DNA of 64,000 bases from Nocardiopsis_C rhodophaea (GCF_039530945.1 NZ_BAAAPC010000002.1:186001-250000); one strand, 5' to 3'; shown: positions 1 to 9,190, numbered from the stretch's first letter. Notes: generated from the sequence alone by a model not told the origin. Numbers and translations: made by a program.

Positions 1-306
1 GACGACGTCCTCGCGCATGGCGTCGCCGAACACCTGCTGGACATCGCCGGTGCGGGGGTCGAGCAGCACCACGATGTAGGGGGATGAGCTGGGTGCGTCC
101 ACTCCCACGGGCGGGATGTCGTTGTCCAACCGCACCATGGCGCGCTCGGCGGCGAGCACGAGCTGGGCGTCGAGTCGCTCGGTGATGAACGTCCGCAGGG
201 TGAGGAAGCCGACGACGCAGGTGAGGAGCAGACCGGTACCGGTGACGCTGAGCAGTCCGATGAGGAGCCGCGCTCGCAGCGATCGGCCGGGCACTCCGTG
301 CAGCAT
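1..306 (-). CDS. Sensor histidine kinase, N-terminal part (cut by window edge)
   Basis: Reads leftward off the window, so only about 102 residues are visible. Translation from the ATG at 306 gives a short basic N-terminus (MLHGVPGRSLRARL), one hydrophobic membrane helix at about residues 14-36, then an extracytoplasmic stretch beginning with the common ITERLDAQL pattern of two-component kinases. The catalytic HisKA/HATPase part lies outside the window. It follows the OmpR-type response regulator by 96 bp on the same strand, which is the main reason for the call: a regulator-kinase operon of the MprAB/TcrAB/CseBC kind. No in-frame GTG or ATG lies between 306 and the regulator's stop, so the start is well fixed. 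The signal sensed is unknown. Confidence 0.8.
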   Translation of the reverse strand, partial: MLHGVPGRSLRARLLIGLLSVTGTGLLLTCVVGFLTLRTFITERLDAQLVLAAERAMVRLDNDIPPVGVDAPSSSPYIVVLLDPRTGDVQQVFGDAMREDVV

Positions 307-402
307 CTGGTTGGGTCCGTGCTCCTGCTTGTCCGGTGTCGGTAGGCGGTGGGCGGGGCGGGTTGGCGGGTCGTTCGCGGCCGACGGTCGCTCGTGCCCG
401 GT

Positions 403-1287
403 CTAGCGCTCCGGTCCTGCCTGGTCGTCCCGCGTGCGCGGACCGGTGCCATCCCCTGTGTCAGCGTCGGACACCGGCCGTCCCTCGCCACCGCCATCGA
501 GATCGGGCGCGTCCGGTGCCGTTTCCCTCCGGTCCGCCTCGCGGTCGGCGGAGGCGTACACCTCCGCCTTGGGCACGCGGATCGAGTACCCGACGCCGCG
601 CTTGGTGTGGATGAGGGCCGGGCCCAGCGGGTCGAGCTTGCGCCGCAGGTAGCTCACGTACGTCTCGACGATCTGGGACTGACCCGCGTAGTCCCATCCC
701 CAGACGTTCTCCAACAGCTGCGCGCGGGTCAGGATCCGCCCGGCGTGGTTCATCATGTAGGCGAGCAGGCGGAACTCGGTGGGCGACAGCTCGACGGGCA
801 CACCGGCCCGGCGCACGCCCCACGTGCGCTCGTTGAGTTCGAGGTCGGCCACGCGCAGCACCCCGTGCTCGTCGCGGGTCGCCTCGGTCAGGGCGGTCTC
901 CTCGCGTCGGGTGCGCCGCAGCATCGCGTGGATCCGGGCGATGAGGGCCTCCACGGAGAAGGGCTTGGTGACATAGTCGTCACCGCCGAGGGACAGTCCG
1001 GTGACGGTGTCGGAGGGGGTGTCGCGGGCGGTCAGGTAGATCACCGGGACGTTGTCGCCGGCGTGGCGCAGCCGCTGGCAGATCTCGAAGCCGCTGATGT
1101 CGGGGAGCATGATGTCGAGCAGAATGAGGTCGGGGTGCCGCTCGCGTGCCAGGGCGAGTCCGTCGCCGCCGGTCCCGGCGGTACTCACACTGAAGTTGTG
1201 GAAGCGCAGTGCGGCTTGTACGAGTTCGCGGATGTTGGGCTCGTCGTCGATCACGAGCACGTGGGGGTGTGTCGTGGCCTCGATCAT
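403..1287 (-). CDS. OmpR/PhoB-family two-component response regulator
   Basis: Transcription regulator of 294 residues. Receiver domain at about residues 9-122, with the acidic pair after VLVID, phospho-acceptor Asp58 in LLDIMLP, Thr86 in YLTARD and Lys108 in TKPF. A winged-helix DNA-binding domain at about 145-240 shows the family signatures LSPTEFRLL, LLENVWG and VGYSIR. The last 50 residues are a charged, Asp/Gly-rich tail that is probably disordered and is longer than usual for the family. Phosphorylation by the downstream kinase should control DNA binding; the regulon cannot be read from the sequence. The ATG at 1287 is the first start giving a full receiver domain. Confidence 0.93.
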   Translation of the reverse strand: MIEATTHPHVLVIDDEPNIRELVQAALRFHNFSVSTAGTGGDGLALARERHPDLILLDIMLPDISGFEICQRLRHAGDNVPVIYLTARDTPSDTVTGLSLGGDDYVTKPFSVEALIARIHAMLRRTRREETALTEATRDEHGVLRVADLELNERTWGVRRAGVPVELSPTEFRLLAYMMNHAGRILTRAQLLENVWGWDYAGQSQIVETYVSYLRRKLDPLGPALIHTKRGVGYSIRVPKAEVYASADREADRRETAPDAPDLDGGGEGRPVSDADTGDGTGPRTRDDQAGPER

Positions 1288-1625
1288 GTGTCACCTCGGA
1301 GATGGGGCCCAATGCCCCAGCGGATTCCGTCCCCATGATGCCGTAGAGCGGCGACGCCTTCGGTGGGACACATGCGTCACGCTGGGCAATCTCCCGATTT
1401 CATGGCGCGAATCCGCGGGATCTTGTGAACCTGGAGGCCGCGCCGGACATCACATCTGACGTGGCGGACCGCGGTTCGTGCGCGTGCCGGGGTACGTGCG
1501 GAGAGGTCTCGGTGTGGAGGACGGCCACACCGAGACCTCGTTCCACTGTTTCGGCACTGTCCACGGGTTCCGTGCACCGCCGTCGGACGCCTCCGCGCGG
1601 GCGCGAGGGGCGCTAGCCTGGCGGT
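1288..1625. other. Divergent intergenic gap of 338 bp
   Basis: It separates the response regulator from xthA, which is transcribed the other way, so it should hold both promoters. The only clear structure is the 15-bp perfect stem-loop at 1503-1539. No coding sequence in it looks convincing. Confidence 0.5.
1503..1539. terminator. Perfect 15-bp inverted repeat, 7-nt loop
   Basis: GAGGTCTCGGTGTGG (1503-1517) pairs without mismatch with CCACACCGAGACCTC (1525-1539). It has the size of an intrinsic terminator but lacks a clean T run and sits between two divergent genes, where a terminator is not expected. It might insulate the promoters, bind a dimeric regulator or belong to a small untranslated RNA. 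Confidence 0.45.
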
Positions 1626-2429
1626 GTGCGAATTGCTACGTGGAACGTGAACAGCATCCGGGCGCGAGCCGAACGGGTCGCCGCCTGGATCGAGCGCAGC
1701 GATGTCGACATCGTCGCCATCCAGGAAACGAAGTGCCGCGACGACCAGTTCCCGGCGACCGTCTTCGCCGACCTCGGCTACGAAGTCGCCCACCACGGGC
1801 TGTCGCAGTGGAACGGCGTCGCGATCGCCTCCCGCGTCGGGTTGGACGAGGTGCGGATCGGTTTCCCCGAGCAGCCGGGGTGGGGCGACCCCGCCGCCGC
1901 GGAGGCCCGCGCCATCGGCGCGACCTGCAACGGCGTCGAGGTATGGAGCCTGTACGTGCCGAACGGGCGCGAGATCGACGACCCGCACTACATCTACAAG
2001 CTGAACTGGCTGGAGAGGCTGCGCGCCTACGGCGCGGCGCGGTTGGCCGAGCGGCCCGACGCGCGGATCGCGCTCTGCGGTGACTTCAACGTGGCCCCGC
2101 AGGACGACGACGTGTGGGACATGGCGGAGTTCGAGGGCAAGACGCACGTGACCAAGGCCGAGCGCGAGGCGTTCGCGGCGCTCGTCGACGCCGGATTCGC
2201 CGAGGTCGTCCGCCCCTACGCCCCCGGTCCGGGTGTCTACACCTTCTGGGATTACCAGGGGCTGTCCTTCCCCAAGAAGAAGGGCATGCGCATCGACTTC
2301 GCGCTCCTGTCCCCGGCGCTGGCCGGACGGGTGTCCGGCGCGAAGATCGACCGCGAGGAGCGCAAGGGCAAGGGGGCGTCCGACCACGCACCGGTGATCG
2401 TCGACCTCGACGGCCTCTCCGACGCCTAG
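1626..2429 (+). CDS. xthA: Exodeoxyribonuclease III
   Basis: DNA-repair nuclease of the EEP fold (267 residues), expected to act as AP endonuclease and 3'-exonuclease on duplex DNA in base-excision repair. The N-terminus MRIATWNVNSIR is the family signature; Glu34 in IQETK is the metal ligand, CGDFNVAP holds the catalytic Asp/Asn pair, and SDHAPV near the C-terminus holds the catalytic Asp-His. The length matches bacterial ExoIII. The GTG at 1626 is chosen because the conserved N-terminal strand starts immediately after it. It stands alone, divergent from the response regulator. Confidence 0.93.
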   Translation: MRIATWNVNSIRARAERVAAWIERSDVDIVAIQETKCRDDQFPATVFADLGYEVAHHGLSQWNGVAIASRVGLDEVRIGFPEQPGWGDPAAAEARAIGATCNGVEVWSLYVPNGREIDDPHYIYKLNWLERLRAYGAARLAERPDARIALCGDFNVAPQDDDVWDMAEFEGKTHVTKAEREAFAALVDAGFAEVVRPYAPGPGVYTFWDYQGLSFPKKKGMRIDFALLSPALAGRVSGAKIDREERKGKGASDHAPVIVDLDGLSDA

Positions 2430-2857
2430 GGAGCCCACAGGGGCCGAGCGCGCGAACAGGCGCCCCCGTTCGCGGCGGTGCCGCGCTCCGTCACGGCTTC
2501 GCCCTCTGAGTGCGGGCGGAGCCGGACCGCGCGCCAGCTCCGGGGCCGGTTCCACCCGCGGGGCGGTACGTCCGCTTCCTCCTGCGCCACGTCAACTCCT
2601 GCCGTTCCACCGCCGACGTCGCGGTCCCTCCGCCCCCGTTGACCTTTGCGACCAGCGGGAACGGAGGGGCGCGGCGGAAACCGACATCGCGCGTGCACAG
2701 CCCGGGAGGAAAGCGCTGCCGGGGGCGAGAAGTGCGCCTGCTCATCCTCGCGTATCCCGACGGCCGGTGCTGTGCGGTATCGCCCTGACCGGCCCGCGTG
2801 CCGCGGTCCCTACAGCCGCAGCGGCGACGCGGTCAGGCGGCCGGTAACGTACCTTTC
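2430..2857. other. Intergenic gap of 428 bp
   Basis: Nothing supportable as a gene. The only element called here is the candidate -10 hexamer just before rbsK. Frames open in this stretch have arginine/proline-rich translations typical of random high-GC reading. Confidence 0.5.
2845..2850 (+). promoter_or_regulatory. Candidate -10 (TAACGT) of leaderless rbsK
   Basis: TAACGT ends 7 nt before the GTG at 2858 and no ribosome-binding site lies between them. That spacing places transcription start at the start codon, the usual arrangement of leaderless actinobacterial mRNAs. No convincing -35 is visible. Confidence 0.45.
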
Positions 2858-3766
2858 GTGACTGGAGCAGCAGCGCCGCGCATCGCGGTATTCGGCAGCA
2901 TCAACATGGACCTCGTCGCCTATGTGGACGTGGCCCCGTCCAGCGGGGAGACGGTCAGCGGGACGGCGTTCCGCGAGGTCCCCGGGGGCAAGGGGGCCAA
3001 CCAGGCCGTCGCGGCGGCGCGGGCGGGGGGCAACGTCTCCTTCCTCGGAGCCGTGGGCGACGACGCGTTCGGCACGCAGCTCCGCAGCAACCTGGTGGAG
3101 ACCGGGGTCGACGTGTCCGGGCTGCGCACGGAAGAGGGGTCGTCCGGTATCGCGCACATCGTCGTCGAGGACAGCGGGGCCAACCGCATCATCGTGGTGC
3201 CCGGCGCTAACGGAACGGTGACCTCCCTGCGCGCGGGTGACGACCGGCAGATCGAGGGTGCGGCCGCGCTGCTGCTGCAGTTGGAGCTGCCGATGGACGG
3301 GGTGATCGCGGCGGCCCGCGCCGGACGGGACCTGGGCGTTCCCACCGTCCTCACCCCCGCTCCGGCGCGCGAGCTGCCCGACGGGCTGCTCGACGCCGTC
3401 GATCTGCTCGTGCCCAACCAGCACGAGGCCGCCGCCCTCACCGGCGAGGCCGATCCGCGCCGTGCGCTCGATGCGCTGCTTCAGCGGGTCCCGGAAGCGA
3501 TCATCACGCTGGGTGATGACGGTTCGATCTACGGCCGACGCGGCGCGGATCCCGTCACGGTCCCCGCCTACACGGTGACCCCGGTCGACACGACGGCCGC
3601 CGGCGACACGTTCTGCGGCGCGTTCGCCGTGGCTCGGGCTGAGGGGCGCGCTCCGGCCGACGCGCTGAGCTTCGCCTCGGCCGCTTCCGCCCTGTCGGTG
3701 CAGCGCCAGGGCGCGGGGACGTCGATGCCCACGCGCGCGGAGATCGACGCGTTCATCGCGGGTTGA
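2858..3766 (+). CDS. rbsK: Ribokinase (PfkB family)
   Basis: Phosphorylates D-ribose to ribose 5-phosphate in the cytoplasm. The 302-residue product has both PfkB signatures: PGGKGANQAVAAARAG near residue 42 and DTTAAGDTFCGAF near residue 244, with the catalytic Asp in AAGD. FGSINMDL at the N-terminus is typical of RbsK. The GTG at 2858 is preferred over an upstream frame extension because it directly precedes the first conserved strand and follows a -10-like hexamer at leaderless spacing. No ribose transporter or rbsD is next to it, so the sugar specificity rests on the family resemblance only. Confidence 0.85.
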   Translation: MTGAAAPRIAVFGSINMDLVAYVDVAPSSGETVSGTAFREVPGGKGANQAVAAARAGGNVSFLGAVGDDAFGTQLRSNLVETGVDVSGLRTEEGSSGIAHIVVEDSGANRIIVVPGANGTVTSLRAGDDRQIEGAAALLLQLELPMDGVIAAARAGRDLGVPTVLTPAPARELPDGLLDAVDLLVPNQHEAAALTGEADPRRALDALLQRVPEAIITLGDDGSIYGRRGADPVTVPAYTVTPVDTTAAGDTFCGAFAVARAEGRAPADALSFASAASALSVQRQGAGTSMPTRAEIDAFIAG

Positions 3767-4158
3767 TCCTGCGGTGGTTCTCCCCTCGTCGGGAAGACCG
3801 CCGACCGGAGCGTGGGGGCGAGATCTACGCACGATCGTTCAGTCGCCCACGCGACTGTCGCGCGTCCAGCAGCGGCGGCCCGTGGATCTCATACCGCGAT
3901 ATAGGTGAAAAGGGCCCGGAGCCGGTGATTGCGTGTTGTGTTCATCACACGGCAATGGTGGAAAGCCAGCATCGGGCGGTGATTGCGACGATTCGTCGCT
4001 CATGGGGGGCTGTGGGGGATTCGAAGTTTTTCTACAGTTCTGCGGAGGTGTGGCCGCTGAGGCGTAGTTAGCCCGCGGCCGCCAATCGGAACTCCTGGCA
4101 TCACCCGCGGACCGGTGGGTGCCAGGTGCCCTCCCAACGAGAGAACTAGCGAACCCCC
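3767..4158. other. Intergenic gap of 392 bp with leader-like structure
   Basis: No gene. The last 65 bp contain an imperfect hairpin (CTGGCA at 4095-4100 with TGCCAG at 4120-4125), then CCTCCCAACGAGAGAAC, which resembles the stretch before the paralogous gene at 5017. A structured 5' leader is possible; it does not match a riboswitch class I can recognise. Confidence 0.35.
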
Positions 4159-4740
4159 ATGAGCGGTGATCACCCAGGGCCGCCCGGCCCATCCCGGAGC
4201 GCACGGCGCCGCCAGGAGCGCCGACGCAGGCGCAGGCTGATGCTGGCCTCGGTCGGCCTCGCCGCTGTCGGCTTGGCCGGCGGCGGTGCGGCGTTCTTCA
4301 GCGCGAATTCGTCCGCGGAGCCCGAGGTCCAGGTGGACGACCCGCCCGCGCCGACTCAGCCGCCATCGGCGTCCGCGGAGGGCGGCGGGAGCGGCGGAGG
4401 CGGCGCCCCGATCGAGGCCTCCGCGAACGCGAGTGCCCAGGTCGACCAGGGGGCCGCGGGCACTGACGGACGATCAGGCGCGGGTACGGCCGGGCGCGCC
4501 CCGGACACGCCCCCGAATTCGGGCCCGGAACGGGGGACGTCCGGAGGGGACCGCTCGTCGACCGACGCGGACGGCCCGACACCGAAGAACTCCGAGAAAC
4601 CAACGGATCGGTCCGAGAAACCACCGAAACGCGATCCCGCTCCCGGCCCCGAGCCTCAGCCCGACCCGAGCCCCGGCCCGCCGGACCCGGATCCCGGGCC
4701 CGATCCAGAGCCGTCGGGCGGAGACGACGGGGGACAATAA
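4159..4740 (+). CDS. Membrane-anchored Pro/Gly/Asp-rich protein, paralogue 1
   Basis: Not a recognised family. The 193-residue product has a very basic cytoplasmic N-terminus (a run of Arg at residues 14-26), one hydrophobic helix at about 28-47, then an extracytoplasmic low-complexity tail: Gly/Ser-rich first, then rich in Pro, Asp and Glu with repeated PDP/PGP units. This is the shape of a type II anchored wall-spanning or surface protein. It is paired with the gene at 5017, which has the same layout and the same first codons (ATGAGCGGTGA). Neither has a Shine-Dalgarno sequence. Low-complexity composition makes homology calls unsafe; that it is a real gene is supported by the paralogue. Confidence 0.6.
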   Translation: MSGDHPGPPGPSRSARRRQERRRRRRLMLASVGLAAVGLAGGGAAFFSANSSAEPEVQVDDPPAPTQPPSASAEGGGSGGGGAPIEASANASAQVDQGAAGTDGRSGAGTAGRAPDTPPNSGPERGTSGGDRSSTDADGPTPKNSEKPTDRSEKPPKRDPAPGPEPQPDPSPGPPDPDPGPDPEPSGGDDGGQ

Positions 4741-5016
4741 TGGTCCTCTCCCGGACAACACGCACCTAAGTGCGGTATACCGGAATCACCGGTGTGTCGG
4801 TCGAGAGGGCGTGAGCCGCTCGACGCGCGTCCGTCTCGACTCCCCTGTCAGGTGATCCCGCGGGTGAGTAGACGCCGACGGCTTGCCAGAGCACGTCCCG
4901 TTGGATGTGGCCGAACGCTGGAGACTGTCCGATAGACGACCTGCCGCTTCCGAGGGCCCTGCGGGCCTCGGTGCGCTAGGCGCCTCCCCCCATCGAGAAG
5001 TCTGCGATCGATGTCT

Positions 5017-5622
5017 ATGAGCGGTGACCCCCAACTGTCGCGGCGTGCGTTAAGGCGCGAGCGGCGACAGCAGCGGCGAAGGAACAGCATGCGGCTGGCC
5101 GGCGCCGGCCTGCTGGCAGTGGTCCTGGTCTTCGCCGGTGCGGCGCTGGCCGCGTTCGACCTTTCCGGCGCGCCTGAGGGGTCGAAGGGCGATGATGCTC
5201 CCCGGGATGCCTCGATCTCGGAGCTCCAGGGAAACGACGACGACAGCGCCCCCCTGGAGCCCTCAGTGGACCCCAGCCCCGTCTCGGTCGGCAGCACGAC
5301 CAAGGAAGAGGGCGAGGACGAGACGGAGGAAGACGAAGACGACACCGAGGAGGAGAGTCCGGAATCGGAGTCCGGTACCGGGCCGGAGGCGTCCGAGCGT
5401 GACGCGGTGACGTCTGGCCCCCAGCACCCCAAGGACCCCCAGTCCGATGGGGCGGCCGAGGACCCCGCCCAGTCCTCGAACCCCGAGACCGCCCTCGATC
5501 CCGCCCCTGACACCACCTCCGACTCCGGCTCGGATTCCGAACCGGAGCCCGAACCCGAACCGACAAAGGACGATTCCGGCGGCAACGACGACTCCTGTAC
5601 CGCCTGGTGGCTCTTTTGCTAG
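5017..5622 (+). CDS. Membrane-anchored acidic low-complexity protein, paralogue 2
   Basis: Tandem paralogue of the previous gene, 201 residues from the ATG at 5017 (an alternative ATG lies at 5011; 5017 matches the paralogue's start). Arg-rich N-terminus, one membrane helix at about 28-47, then a strongly acidic tail with Glu/Asp runs and Glu-Pro repeats. Unlike paralogue 1 it ends in a short Cys- and Trp-containing tail, CTAWWLFC, whose two cysteines could pair outside the cell. The function is unknown; a wall-associated or charge-spacer role is a guess. A strong terminator follows at 5795. Confidence 0.6.
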   Translation: MSGDPQLSRRALRRERRQQRRRNSMRLAGAGLLAVVLVFAGAALAAFDLSGAPEGSKGDDAPRDASISELQGNDDDSAPLEPSVDPSPVSVGSTTKEEGEDETEEDEDDTEEESPESESGTGPEASERDAVTSGPQHPKDPQSDGAAEDPAQSSNPETALDPAPDTTSDSGSDSEPEPEPEPTKDDSGGNDDSCTAWWLFC

Positions 5623-5794
5623 GCGGGGTGCCGTTCCTTCCCCATCGCGGAGGCGGCCGGAGCCAGGACGTGGTGGTGGCGTTCGCGGCGGATGTTCGGG
5701 GGTGGACCATGGTCGCCCCCGATCGCCGCAGGAACGGACGCCTCTGAGTCCGCGGAGTGGTCGGGGAAAGCACATCGCCGCGGAACAACAGGAT

Positions 5795-5825
5795 GGGGGT
5801 GGCCCCGGCAAACGGGGCCACCCCC
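5795..5825. terminator. Bidirectional terminator between convergent genes
   Basis: GGGGGTGGCCCCG (5795-5807) pairs perfectly with CGGGGCCACCCCC (5813-5825) around a 5-nt loop. It lies between the rightward gene ending at 5622 and the leftward argS ending at 5905. Confidence 0.8.
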
Positions 5826-5904
5826 AACCTGATTCGCGCGGTGGACGTTCCCGGCCCGTGACGGGCACACGTTCATCCGTGCGCGGGCGCAGGAGCGGTT
5901 ACAC

Positions 5905-7641
5905 CTACATCTGCTCCGGCGCGTGCACACCGAGCACATCGAGTCCTTGGACCAGGGTGCGCAGTGTGGCCGCCGTCAGGGCCAGGCGGGAGGCGCGCAG
6001 CTCGCCGTCATCGGCCTTGAGGACCGGGCACTGGTCATAGAACGAGGTGAAGGCCTGGGCGAGGTCGAACAGGTAGGCGCACAGCCGGTGCGGCTCCAGG
6101 GTTTCCCCGACCTGCTGGACTGTGGGAGCGAAGCCCAGGAGCGCGAGCGCGAGGTCCCGCTCGGCCGGCTCCGTCACCTTGATCGTGCCCTCAGCGGCTT
6201 GCTCCGGCGTCACTCCGCCCTTGCGGAAGATCGAGCGGATACGGGCCTGCGCGTACTGCAGGTACGGGCCGGTGTTGCCGGTCAGCGCGAGCATGCGGTC
6301 GAAGTCGAAGACGTACTCGGTGTCGTGCGACACCGACAGGTCCGCGTACTTCACCGCGCCGATGCCGACCTCGCGGGCGATCCGGGCGCGCGTCGCGTCG
6401 TCCAGGTCGGGGCGGTTCTCCGCGACGACCTGCGTGGCGCGCTCGACCGCCTCGTCGAGCAGCTCCATCAGGCGGATCGACTTGCCGCTGCGCGTCCGCA
6501 GGATCTTGTGGTCCGACCCGAGCACGTTGCCGATCTGCACGTGGGTCGTCTCGACGGTGTCCGGGACCCAGCCCGCCGTGCGGGCGGTGTCCCACACCAT
6601 CCGGAAGTGCAGGTTCTGCGGCGCTCCGACCACGTACAGGATGCGGTCGGCCTTCAGCTCCTCAACGCGGTACTTGACGGTGGCGAGGTCGGTGGTGGCG
6701 TAGCCGTAGCCGCCGTCGCTCTTGCGGATGATGAGCGGTACGGGGTTGCCCTCGCGGCCGGTGTATCCGTCGAGGAACACGCACAGCGCGCCGTCGCTGA
6801 CCTGGGCCAGGCCCTGGCGCTCCAGCTCGTCGCAGATCTCGGGGAGCATGTCGTTGTAGGTGCTCTCCCCGGCGAGATCGTCGTCGGTGAGGGTGACGCC
6901 GAGGGTGGAGTAGACCTTGTTGAAGTAGACCTTCGAGAGGTCGACGAGCTCCCGCCACAGGCGCAGCGTCTCGGTGTCGCCGCCCTGCAGCAGCACCACG
7001 CGCTGGCGGGCACGGGTGGCGAACTCCTCGGAGGCGTCGAACTTCGCCTTGGCCGCCTGGTAGAAGGCGTTCGGGTCGGTCTTGAGGAGGTCGGCCTCGG
7101 CGGAGTGCTCACCGGCGTCGAGCAGGTGCTCGATGAGCATGCCGAAGGGCGTGCCCCAGTCGCCGATGTGGTTCTGCCGGATGACGTTGTGCCCCAGGAA
7201 TTCCAGGGTGCGGGCCAGTGCGTCGCCCACGACCGTGGTGCGCAGGTGCCCAACGTGCATCTCCTTGGCGACGTTCGGCGCGGAGTAGTCGATCGGGATG
7301 TTCTGCGGCTGCGGCCGCGCGACGCCGAGACGGGGGTCGGTCAGCAGGGCCTGGGTCTGACCGGCGATCCAGTCGTCGCGCAGGGTCAGGTTGATGAAGC
7401 CGGGCCCACTGATCTCGACCTCTCGGCAAACGTCGTCGACGTCCAGACGCTCCTCGATAGCGGATGCGACATCGCGCGGCTTTCGGCCCAGTCGTTTGGC
7501 GAGCGCCAGCGCGACGTTGGCCTGGTAGTCGGCGAACTGCGAGGGACGGATGACGGGGTCGGTCTCAGCGAACTCAGCACCGAAGGCGGCGCCGAGTGCG
7601 GATTGGACCCGTTGCGAGAGAACTTCCTGCGGGTCGGCCAT
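5905..7641 (-). CDS. argS: Arginyl-tRNA synthetase
   Basis: Class I aminoacyl-tRNA synthetase that charges tRNA-Arg. The 578-residue product has an N-terminal Add1-type domain (about 1-110), the HIGH motif as HVGH at 129-132 within SAPNVAKEMHVGHLRT, the Rossmann core, a GKSIRLMELLDEA stretch in place of KMSKS, and the helical anticodon-binding domain ending in ...VLGVHAPEQM. The length is normal for bacterial ArgRS. The ATG at 7641 directly precedes the conserved start. It is transcribed alone here, with a shared terminator at its 3' end. Confidence 0.97.
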   Translation of the reverse strand: MADPQEVLSQRVQSALGAAFGAEFAETDPVIRPSQFADYQANVALALAKRLGRKPRDVASAIEERLDVDDVCREVEISGPGFINLTLRDDWIAGQTQALLTDPRLGVARPQPQNIPIDYSAPNVAKEMHVGHLRTTVVGDALARTLEFLGHNVIRQNHIGDWGTPFGMLIEHLLDAGEHSAEADLLKTDPNAFYQAAKAKFDASEEFATRARQRVVLLQGGDTETLRLWRELVDLSKVYFNKVYSTLGVTLTDDDLAGESTYNDMLPEICDELERQGLAQVSDGALCVFLDGYTGREGNPVPLIIRKSDGGYGYATTDLATVKYRVEELKADRILYVVGAPQNLHFRMVWDTARTAGWVPDTVETTHVQIGNVLGSDHKILRTRSGKSIRLMELLDEAVERATQVVAENRPDLDDATRARIAREVGIGAVKYADLSVSHDTEYVFDFDRMLALTGNTGPYLQYAQARIRSIFRKGGVTPEQAAEGTIKVTEPAERDLALALLGFAPTVQQVGETLEPHRLCAYLFDLAQAFTSFYDQCPVLKADDGELRASRLALTAATLRTLVQGLDVLGVHAPEQM

Positions 7642-7987
7642 TCCTCAAGCCTACCGACATCCCCTATCCCCCACCGACATGTTGTGATCTGCCGAGATCA
7701 CGTCCGCCTCGCGGCCCCGCGCTTCCCCCTGCCGCGGGGGCGCCGCGCGGATCCGCGGCGGCTCGGTGCGGCCGAGCGCCGTCGGTGGCGGGCCACCGGT
7801 AGGACACTCGACATGGGCCGGGGCGGCGTGCGCGTCACGCGGCTCGATGACATCCCGCGCGACGCGTTCGGCGCCGAGCGCTCAGCACGATTCTCGCCGC
7901 ATTCCCGCGGCGGCGCGGGGCAAAGGTGTGTCCTCGGGCCGAGGCGGGGAAAGATCGCCGTGGGCGATCACCGGGGGCGATAATCCA
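7642..7987. other. Divergent intergenic gap of 346 bp
   Basis: It holds the argS promoter side and the leader of the 7-TM protein gene. I see no convincing gene, repeat or strong hairpin in it. Confidence 0.45.
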
Positions 7988-9190
7988 GTGACACGAGCGC
8001 GTAGGACGGGCAAGTGCGCACGGTTCGGCAAGGCGCTGGCACGCTATCTGCGAGATGTTCTTACCGAGACCCACAGAGCCATGTACGTCCCGGTGGTCTG
8101 GTCGCTGGTCGTCGTCGGCGTCGTCGTGGTGGCGGGCCGGTGCTTCTTCCAGGCGGGGATAGGCGAGGGAACCGTTCCCGTGCCCTCCGCCGCGGGGAGT
8201 GCTGAGCGGCGGTCCCTGGCACTGCTGGGCCTGAGTACACGGGCGATACCGGACCTGACGACGCCGTGGATGATCTGGTCGGTCGCGGCCGCGTTCACGG
8301 TCGCCGTATCCGTCGGGCTCTTCGGGTGGGGGGTAGGCCAGGTCGTCTCTCTCACGCGCGCGGGCACGCGCCCCGACTACGGGCGGCACGTGCTGTCCCT
8401 CGCGGCGTGCGCGGCGGTCCTCGCATTCGCTGTCTTCCGGTCGCTGTACGGCGCCGCCGCGAGTATCGGGCCTGCGAGCGCGGACTTTTCGGTCCCTGGG
8501 GTTGGCCGCAACATGATGTGGGTGCTCGCCCTGGGCGTGATCGCCGCGGTTCCCTGGATCACGCTCACGTGGATGCTGCACGCGAAGTGCCGTCTGCTCG
8601 GCCCCGATGACGGGTCGAGGGCGGTGCCTCCGAAGGATGGCACCGCGCGGTCGAGCCGAACCGGGGGCCCCGAAGAGACCACGCGCACGGGCCCGAACAT
8701 GGGGAAGGAGCCGGAGGGGGTCTGCGGAGAGAACCTGGCCCTCCCCATCGGCCGACTCAACGACCTCTGGCACCGCATCCGGTTCTGCGTGACGAGCTTC
8801 CTGATGCTCGCCATCGCGGCGATCGTCACCACCGGCGCGCTGCGCGGCGTCTACCTGGCGGAACACGAGGGCAGCCACGCCAGGGCACTGGCCTTCCCTG
8901 CCGAGAACGTGCTCGCGCTGGGAGCGGCGCTCACCGGGGTCGTTGTCGCGGTCGCCGCACCACTGGTGCACGCCTGGTACTCCACGGCGAGGAGACTGCT
9001 CAACGCCGGAGTCCCCGTCCTCCCGGCCGGCGAGGTCGCCTCGACGGAGTGGATCGAGCGTCGACAGCGGCTGGTCCGGTACCTCGGCCTGAACACACCC
9101 GAGATCCGCAGCCCACTGAACTACCTCAGCCTGGCGGTCCCGCTGGGTGTAGCCGTGCTGACGGTGGTAATTCCCCAGCTGGTGCCGTGA
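7988..9190 (+). CDS. Seven-helix membrane protein of unknown function
   Basis: From the GTG at 7988 the product has 400 residues and seven hydrophobic segments: about 32-52, 96-120, 136-156, 174-196, 262-285, 300-325 and 380-400. A hydrophilic loop of about 65 residues (SRAVPPKDGTARSSRTGG region) separates helices 4 and 5, so it may be two small bundles. No catalytic or transport motif is recognised. An in-frame ATG at 8081 is a possible later start at the first helix. It reads like the two-lobed uncharacterised membrane proteins common in actinomycetes. The DoxX-like gene is 234 bp downstream; no functional link is evident. Confidence 0.65.
   Translation: MTRARRTGKCARFGKALARYLRDVLTETHRAMYVPVVWSLVVVGVVVVAGRCFFQAGIGEGTVPVPSAAGSAERRSLALLGLSTRAIPDLTTPWMIWSVAAAFTVAVSVGLFGWGVGQVVSLTRAGTRPDYGRHVLSLAACAAVLAFAVFRSLYGAAASIGPASADFSVPGVGRNMMWVLALGVIAAVPWITLTWMLHAKCRLLGPDDGSRAVPPKDGTARSSRTGGPEETTRTGPNMGKEPEGVCGENLALPIGRLNDLWHRIRFCVTSFLMLAIAAIVTTGALRGVYLAEHEGSHARALAFPAENVLALGAALTGVVVAVAAPLVHAWYSTARRLLNAGVPVLPAGEVASTEWIERRQRLVRYLGLNTPEIRSPLNYLSLAVPLGVAVLTVVIPQLVP

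Noticed and set aside
4020..4158. Cyclic-di-AMP (ydaO-type) or other known riboswitch
   Set aside because: Hairpins are present but the conserved sequence blocks of that class could not be found.
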